From NCBI RefSeq assembly GCF_014898815.1, contig NW_026515433.1, forward strand, positions 1,820,501 through 1,884,500: 64,000 nt of DNA. The letters are read 5' to 3'. The position numbers and the translations under genes were made by a program. How positions within the stretch are numbered: position 1 is the stretch's first letter; every line of letters starts with the position of its first letter. This document shows positions 57,778 through 64,000 of the stretch, piece by piece. Below the pieces are notes generated by a model, which did no database searches, had not been told where the DNA came from, and was given only the letters and a program-made list of their open reading frames with translations. The DNA comes from Panonychus citri (Eukaryota; Arthropoda; Arachnida; Trombidiformes; Tetranychidae).

Positions 57778-60619
57778 ATGAATTCGGAAACACTTTGGGA
57801 TCTATTTAATGCCTGTGATGCCGATGGTTCGGGTTACATTGGACGGGATGAAGTTCGTGATATTTGTGCCAAGTTTTCAATCGAAACCGAGGATGCGGAT
57901 GCGATTTTCGAGAATCTTGATCGAGATCGAGATGGACAAATTAGTTTTGAAGATTTTAAAGAAGGTTTTACAGATTATGAGAGAGACTTTTCTGCTAATC
58001 CATTAGCGGATAAAATGAGATTAATTAGACAATCGACTCATGACCCGAACAACAACAATCAAGAATCAAATGATTTACTTTCCGTTGAGAATTCTCGTCA
58101 TGCCTCTAACCTTAAACGAGTCCGTTCATTTACAAGGTAAGTGGAAAATCTAATTTAATTGTTTAACTTGTTTCCAATTCTCAATTGAAACTAATATCCA
58201 ATTTTAGACGAATCAATCGAGCTCTTGAAGCTGAAGAGCCGATCGAACCTGAGAAACAAGCAAAAATGATCGAAGAGCTAATGGACAGTCTGAAGAAATT
58301 AAAGGAAGAAAATGAAACTCTAGCAAAATCGTATTTAAGGTAATTAACGATCGAAAGTGTCAACTAATTGTTCACTAATCATGTAAATTGTTTCTTCATA
58401 CAGAGAGAGACGTGAACACGAGGAGCATCTTTACAGAATCGAGCAAGACGTGGACAGTCAAGTTCGTCAAGTTGAACAACGTGTAACCGAACGAGCTAAA
58501 CAAGAGATCGAAGCAGAGAAAAGGTCACTTAGAGACATGATGAAGGACGAAATGCTCCAACTTCAGGCTCATTTATCGATGTTTGAAAAGGTAAAATCGA
58601 TCAACATAAATATCGAAATTCAATTACCAAGCTGATTGTTATTCCATCAGGTTGAGAATTGGCTGAAGAATTCACATTCAGCCATGGAGAAGGAGCAATT
58701 AGGTGAATTCAAGAATAAACTGGAAGAGGCTTTAGCAGAAAATCATCAGATGCGACTGTCGCTGTTAGATACACAAACGACTGTCGCAATGATGAGAAGT
58801 GAATTGGGACAATTAAAAAGCTTGTACGAGCAACGGTGCAAGGAATTAAATCAAGAAAGGGAAAAGGTTATTGAGGTTGTTCACAATCAAGATTATCTTT
58901 CACGACAATTAATGGTTTTACAGTAAGTTGTTGATTTAATTACTCATGTTGATTCAGCGATTTGATTGATTGTTAAAACTATTGTTTGATTAACTTTACT
59001 CTTTAAATTTATTTCTTTTAACAATTAACAGAAATGCTAATCATAGATTCCAAGAAATAGCTGATAATATGCAAGATAGTGAAGCTTGGGTAAGAATTGG
59101 GATTTGGGAAGGAAATTGATCACAATTAACTAATTGTCTAATTTATTTAGGGCCCGAATTCATTACCATCGACTTCAAGTACTCATGATATCCCTCAACG
59201 AATGAAAAAAGGTTCAATCGTTGGTGATTATTTAGGTTTAAATGTCGATAAAAAATCGATGATTTCGAGAAATTTGTCGTAAGTAATTATCTTAATTGTT
59301 ATAACAATTTAGGCCTTAATTGTCGTCTGTTGATTTATAGACAATTAGAAGAGACAATAATAAGAGAGGAGGATTCTCGTCAAGGTAAATCATCACCTTC
59401 AAACAATTCATCAACTTGGAATGATGAAAATGGTAAATTTGATTAACATTATTGATATTTAATCATTTCCAATCTTAATTACAATTAACTTTTCTCTCTT
59501 TCTGTGCAATGAAGATAGTGGATTATCAACAATTACTCGTGATGATCAAGATGAAATGACCTTTCCGTCGACCTCAAGTCTTGCATCGCCGATTTATACC
59601 CGAGATATGAACTCGTCGAGAGATAAACTTTCCCCTGAGAATCCAAATGAAAGTTCAAGATGTTCAAGTGCCATTGAACAAGTGACCACAACAACGACAA
59701 CCGATGACCACAACTCACCCGATATACCAAGTATCAGGGAAGTGACCGGACCAGGGGAGTCACTTTACAATTTAATATTCATCGGGGACATGGCGGTCGG
59801 TAAAACGGCCTTAATTTACCGATTAGCTCAGAATCAATTCCTTGTGAATCTTTGTTCAACCGTTGGGGTCGATTTCCATGTGAAATCTTATTGCGTTGAT
59901 AACACCAAAACAATTACCGTTCAACTCTGGGACACTGGGGGACAAGAAAGGTAATTAACCAGCAACAATTAACAATCTACTTCTTCAACTAATTAACTTT
60001 CAATTTCCTTTAGATTCCGATCGATCACTTTATCTTATTTTCGTAAGGCCGATGGAGTGATTCTCGTTTATGATTTAACACTTCCGAAAACTTTTCTCAA
60101 TGCAAGAAATTGGATGAACCAAATTAAGGTACAATCGACTTATTAAATCGTTTAATTGTTACTCTTAATTGTTGTCATCTTTTACTTTTAGGAATGCTCC
60201 GATCGCGATATACCTTGTGTTCTGGTCGGAAATAAATTGGACCTTCGCGATCCTAATGCTGCCGAAGAAGATCAGATCAGTTATGATCGAGGCTATAAAC
60301 TTGCCGAGGTAACAATTAACAACAATCTATTGATTTAATTATCAGACAATTAATTGTCTTCTCTGTTTGTAGGAGTTTAATTGTCCTTTCTTTGAGATAA
60401 GTGCCAAACATGGAGTCAACGTAATGAAAGCCTTAGAGGCCATTATAAGGTACGATTTAGATTCAACAATCGATTAATTATAATTAACTAATTGTTTCTA
60501 TTTAATTTAGGAAAATGATGGAAAACGATGTAAAGAAAGGATTAGTTGACCCAAAGGCCGTTGTTAAATTAGATGCTAAATCCGGTTTCTGGGCTAAGAA
60601 AAAGTGTTCAACTTGTTGA
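57778..60619 (+). CDS. RASEF: RASEF/Rab45-like EF-hand Rab GTPase
   Basis: Large atypical Rab GTPase acting in membrane traffic. Twelve exons: 57778-58136, 58208-58339, 58404-58590, 58651-58922, 59032-59089, 59151-59278, 59341-59432, 59515-59950, 60014-60128, 60192-60308, 60373-60449, 60511-60619. They join to 693 residues (human RASEF about 740). Two EF-hand loops lie at residues 14-25 (DADGSGYIGRDE) and 48-59 (DRDRDGQISFED). A coiled coil covers about 150-330, followed by a Ser-rich linker. The Rab domain runs from about 492: P-loop GDMAVGKT (500-507), TVGVDFHVK, WDTGGQER (548-555), NKLDL and SAK. The C-terminus KCSTC offers a Cys-x-x-Cys end for lipid attachment. Odd: switch II reads DTGGQ where Rabs have DTAGQ. 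Confidence 0.94.
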
Positions 60620-61142
60620 CAATTAGTTAATCATCTTCATTATTTACTAATTGTTGAAAACAAAAACTTCACCAGAGGAATTAAAGATCTCGATAGAGTG
60701 AAACATAAATTAATCACATTTAAAGCTATTAATCAATTTCAATTCCGATAATCATAATTAATCATAACTCATATGCACCTACAATTAATTTCACATTCAA
60801 CTTGAATTTATTGTAAATTATTTTGATTTATAATTGTTTCCCTCGATACAATTGTTATATTATTAATATAATCTAATAAATTGTAAGATTTAATCAATTC
60901 AATTTTCTCTGTCCAATTGTTACTTTTGATTGTCAACAATCAAAATTGAAGTTTGATTTTTTCTTTCTGTCAAGACAAATGAAATGGTTGATCACTTAGT
61001 CGGTTGATTTAGTTTGAGTTCTCATTTATATTTATATGGATATATTTAATTTCCGCTAAAACAAATCAATCAATTATGGTTAATGTACAACAATTGAAGA
61101 AATCTAATTGATTCTTATATTAATTGTGGAAACGATTCAATA
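60620..61142. other. Spacer between convergent RASEF and NDUFB8
   Basis: AT-rich 3' flanks of the two genes. TAATATAATCTAATAAATT at 60871-60889 may hold the RASEF polyadenylation region. No gene is seen. Confidence 0.55.
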
Positions 61143-62046
61143 TTAATCGTAAGCTGGTTCAAAGGTATAGTGGACTTTGTTTGCTCCAGGAAATTGTTTA
61201 GGTTTCTAATAGAAAAAGAAATGAGAAAAATATGATTAACTTAAATTGAGAAAAGTGAATTAAATTATAGTCGATGATATTTACCGTTCTTCCGCTAACT
61301 CTAACATTAAAGTATTCAAAGACAAAGGCGACGAAAGTGAATCCAAGGACTGTACCAATAGAAACCAGATAAAAGTAATACCTAGAAAAGAAAAAAAAAG
61401 CAAATTAGTTAAAGGTAATTAAGAGGTTAATCTAATTGACGATTAATTATTTACCATGGTTTATGAGTTACCCAATCAGGATTCATACCAACGGGTCCCC
61501 AAAGAATTGAGTCTATGTGAACCTGCGAGAAACGATTATGATTAAAATGATTAATTGCAATGGAAGCTTTTTTCTTGATTCTTTTCTTACCGGTTCACCG
61601 TACCAATAACGATCATATTCACAATCATAATCGTCATAAGGATCTCTAGCATCCCAACCAACTCCTTCAAATTTGGGATAATCTCCCCAACCCAATTTCT
61701 CATCCCAAACTTGATAATCTTCTGGAATCATATTATACTTTGCAGCAGCAGCTCTCCTTTCCTCTTCCGTTTTAGGTGTAGGTCCAGGTTTGAACATTCT
61801 CATATCACCTAAGAAATAGGTAATAGTAATATAAATAAAGAAAAGAATAAAAAGAAAAAAATTAAAGTCAATTCATTAGAATAAAAATAAATCATTCCCA
61901 ATGAGTGGATAAGGTAAATTTATAGAAGAAAAAAAATATTTAAATCATAAATACTCACTATAGTTTCTGGCTATTTGAAGTTGAGCTGGTGAGATTTTCA
62001 TCTGTCCAATCCCTCGACGTAACAACATGGACATAACTGAAGCCAT
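61143..62046 (-). CDS. NDUFB8: NADH dehydrogenase (complex I) subunit NDUFB8
   Basis: Accessory (ASHI) subunit of mitochondrial complex I, with one inner-membrane helix. Exons: 61959-62046, 61591-61808, 61455-61522, 61285-61381, 61143-61205, joining to 177 residues (human 186). The N-terminus (MASVMSMLLRRGIGQMK) is a likely mitochondrial presequence. Conserved matrix motif: MFKPGPTPKTEEERRAAAAK, YNMIPEDYQ, GWGDYPK, ARDPYDDYD. A membrane helix lies in exon 61285-61381 (FYLVSIGTVLGFTFVAFVF). The end is KPKQFPGANKVHYTFEPAYD. The start at 62046 is the first ATG; a CTCF-like site lies about 120 bases upstream. Confidence 0.95.
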
Positions 62047-62365
62047 TATTGGCAAGAAAAGATAATTAACTAATTTACTTTAGTTAATTAACAACCATAA
62101 TCAAAAAATTCACTTGCAAACAAAATGTAAACAGAAATGGAATTCACCTTCACCGACTGAAAACACGACCAACAGATGGCGCTTTTCGCGCAAATTTCAA
62201 CGTTAAAGTTAATCAGTTTTTAATTAAATTCTGAGCAAAGAGTAAAAAGTGGTTTTGCTTAATTCAGCGTTGTGAAGATGAGGATATTGTTCAGATAACT
62301 TTCGGCGAGCCGCTTGAGCTCAGACCAATGAACGCGTTCAATGGCCTTTTAACGTGAAGTTTAAT
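62047..62365. promoter_or_regulatory. NDUFB8 5' flank and 3' end of the next gene
   Basis: About 320 bases between NDUFB8 and the stop codon of the next minus-strand gene. Locally GC-richer than its surroundings, with a CTCF-like motif at 62169-62183. No coding sequence. Confidence 0.5.
62169..62183 (+). promoter_or_regulatory. CTCF-like motif upstream of NDUFB8
   Basis: CCAACAGATGGCGCT fits the CTCF core CCASYAGRKGGCRSY at 14 of 15 positions (A at position 4). Fourteen of its bases recur exactly in the FOXK/Bcl-2 promoter. Confidence 0.5.
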
Positions 62366-62664
62366 CTAGGACGCTGAATTTGGTTTGCTTTTGGTTGTCA
62401 CTAAAGTCCAATCATATTCACCAAGAACTCTGCTAACTGCCTCGTTAATTTCTGATTTTAATTGGCCAGTACGATTACCTGATGAGGATAATGTTGTTGG
62501 TGTTTGTGGTGAGGTTGTAGTTGCCGTTGTGGTTTTGATAGTGATGATGATGAGGGAGATGATGTCCAAGATGAGGATGAAGATGATGAATTTGGTGTTA
62601 GTGTCACTAATTGTGATTCGTTGCACTTTGAATTGATTAAAGTTGGTAGTTTAACATCACTCAT
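62366..62664 (-). CDS. Small Ser-rich protein of unknown function, frame unresolved
   Basis: Not recognised. From ATG at 62664 the frame reads MSDVKLPTLINSKCNESQLV, then a Ser run and a His/Gln/Pro stretch (QRQLQPHHKHQQHYPHQ), and stops soon after. In a second frame the 3' part (to TAG at 62366) reads SEINEAVSRVLGEYDWTLV then TTKSKPNSAS, which looks like a genuine conserved C-terminal helix. GT at about 62480 follows CATCAG, but an intron ending at the nearby AG would be only about 27 bases and does not restore the frame cleanly. Either a frameshift, a sequencing error or an unseen exon arrangement is involved. The 5' end of the gene is duplicated in degraded form near 63.4 kb. Confidence 0.35.
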
Positions 62665-62775
62665 ACTAAGTTGATCAATTTTCGCTCGATTATCATAGAA
62701 AAAACTTTTAAACTGTTGATATAATTTAAAGGGAAAACTTTAATAATATTTACTATTCTCAACCAATTAATATAC

Positions 62776-62966
62776 AGGGTGATAAGAAAGTTTGTTCCTC
62801 GGGGCGAGACTAATACTCTTTGTTGAAATGCGTTTGGTACAAGCGCTTAATTTAAAAAATAGAAAGCAAACTAATTTTCTATCAGTGAAAATGTCAACAA
62901 TCAAATTCACTTATTGTGCCTCTGAGGGGGTTGGTCTTAGAAGGAACAAACTTTCTTATCACCCTG
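62776..62966. mobile_element. Mariner/Tc1-type MITE, 191 bp, intact ends
   Basis: Terminal inverted repeats are identical over 25 bases (62776-62800 and 62942-62966), beginning CAGGGTGATAAGAAAGTTTG. Both ends are flanked by TA (62774-62775 and 62967-62968), the Tc1/mariner target duplication. At 191 bases it has no transposase, so it is a non-autonomous element. Intact repeats imply fairly recent movement. Confidence 0.9.
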
Positions 62967-64000
62967 TAGATGATTAACTGATTAATGAGCTGTAACAATT
63001 TTAGATTTGAAATGAAATAAGTCGACACAATTTGTTGAATCGAAAGTGTTTTTTTTAATTGTTGAAAAACGATTTAAATAAATAACAATAAACTTTTTTT
63101 CTTATCAATGTTTGAATAATAATTGATTGATTGATTGATTAATGATAATATTAAGATTATATTAGTTATTATGAAACAAAATAATGGATAATGAAAGTGA
63201 AGAGATCGAGTTAGTTTATTTATTTATGTTTCTTCAAATTTTTGGTCGAAAATTCTTAATTGTTGTACGATTTACCATTTAATTTGATTCGATGATTATT
63301 ATTACAATTGTTATCATATAATTAATTGTTATTTCCTTTGGTGAATAATTTACAAGAGTTGATGTCGCTAATTAACAATTCCAAGTTGATATAACTTTTC
63401 AATTCTGAGCATTAGTGAGCAATTTAACATTAACTTTGGCTCCACATGTTAGGTTGATTAATTGTCGCTCAATTATCAACAAAAAAAACTCTGCAAACTG
63501 TTGATTTAATTTAAAGGGAATACTTTAATAATATTTACTATTTTCAACCAATTAACCAACTGTTAATCAATGAATGAAAATCAAAGAGTTATTACTCTAC
63601 GATGAAAATGATTGATTTAATTTTGGAAGATTTCTCTCCCTCTCTCTTTCACTCTATGAGATTCTTTATCTTCCTGTTGTTAAATTAAATTTTGACGATT
63701 GATAATGTTATGTAATAACGATCATATTGATGACATTAATCAACACTTGGAATCAATGAGAAAGATAAACACAATTTAATCACAGATCTTTTCTCTCAAC
63801 TAATTAATCACTAATCACTTTTTGTTTATATCTAAATGTTGCAGAAATAACGGATTAAGGTTATAACATTGATCCCAATCTGTTAATATTGAATATCTCA
63901 GTTGAAATAGAGAGAGAGAGAGATTATTTTGATGATAAATATTCGGGCGTGAGGAATAACTTGATTGGAGGTTTAATCAGATGATGAATTTCAGGAGAAA
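62967..64000. other. AT-rich DNA with a degraded partial gene copy
   Basis: No intact gene. 63400-63560 is a diverged copy of the 5' end and upstream flank of the small gene at 62.4-62.7 kb. A (GATT)n-like run lies at 63122-63141, a CT-rich tract at 63635-63655 and a (GA)n tract at 63910-63922. Confidence 0.55.
63400..63560 (-). pseudogene. Degraded copy of the 5' part of the 62.4 kb gene
   Basis: 63448-63553 aligns with 62665-62770: GTTGAT(T/C)AATT, TCGCTC(A/G)ATTATCA, AAACTGTTGAT, TAATTTAAAGGGAA(T/A)ACTTTAATAATATTTACTATT and CAACCAATTAA are shared in order. The part matching the coding start (63400-63448) lacks an open frame: ATG-like codons run into a stop within a few codons. It lacks the MITE found at the end of the other copy. 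Confidence 0.5.

Noticed and set aside
1..64000. tRNA, rRNA or snRNA genes
   Set aside because: I looked for tRNA B-box-like GGTTCGAATCC and cloverleaf arms and saw none that hold together. A tRNAscan/Infernal run would be decisive.

Overview
This 64 kb window is nuclear DNA of an animal, most likely an arthropod. The genes have many short GT-AG introns (about 45-250 bp), the DNA is AT-rich, and there are no operons. The gene set includes a tramtrack/lola-type BTB zinc-finger gene and an AA15 copper oxidase, which point to arthropods. Compact genes and small introns fit an acariform mite such as a spider mite, but that last step is inference. Exon models were built by hand: each intron has GT/AG ends and reading phase is kept, unless stated.

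Layout. 1-5 kb: two divergent genes for secreted low-complexity proteins (Gln-rich on minus, Pro-rich on plus). 6.8-11.7 kb: PAN2, the deadenylase nuclease, on minus. 14.0-15.5 kb: an unrecognised membrane-anchored protein on plus. 15.9-17.7 kb: HACD3 on minus. 18.5-19.1 kb: SYS1 on plus. 19.3-22.8 kb: a very divergent PSMD2/Rpn1-like proteasome subunit on minus. 25.1-30.2 kb: FOXK on minus, sharing a 0.64 kb divergent promoter with a Bcl-2-family gene at 30.8-31.5 kb on plus. 31.5-37.3 kb: repeat-rich DNA with a recent 1.08 kb tandem duplication inside a (CAT)n region, bracketed by an older diverged repeat pair. 37.3-38.7 kb: BTB-zinc-finger factor on minus. 40.6-42.8 kb: SFSWAP-like splicing factor on minus. 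43.3-44.2 kb: AA15 polysaccharide monooxygenase on minus. 45.7-47.2 kb: SLC25A44 on minus. 48.3-49.9 kb: UBAC1 on minus. 50.9-51.5 kb: a small VCF1/FAM104-like gene on plus. 52.5-53.2 kb: UFC1 on plus. 53.8-55.4 kb: a shugoshin-like candidate on plus. 57.8-60.6 kb: RASEF/Rab45 on plus. 61.1-62.0 kb: NDUFB8 on minus. 62.4-62.7 kb: a small unresolved gene, then a 191 bp mariner-type MITE and a degraded second copy of that gene's 5' region.

The genes are mostly unrelated housekeeping genes. Ubiquitin-like/proteasome functions recur (PSMD2-like, UBAC1, VCF1-like, UFC1), but they are not co-regulated in any visible way. The most notable points are a Nab2-type CCCH zinc finger inside PAN2, the degenerate and C-terminally short PSMD2-like protein, a DTGGQ switch II in RASEF, a Bcl-2 protein lacking the NWGR signature, CTCF-like sites at two promoters, and the MITE beside a related unoccupied copy of its target. 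I found no convincing RNA gene, CRISPR array or autonomous transposon.
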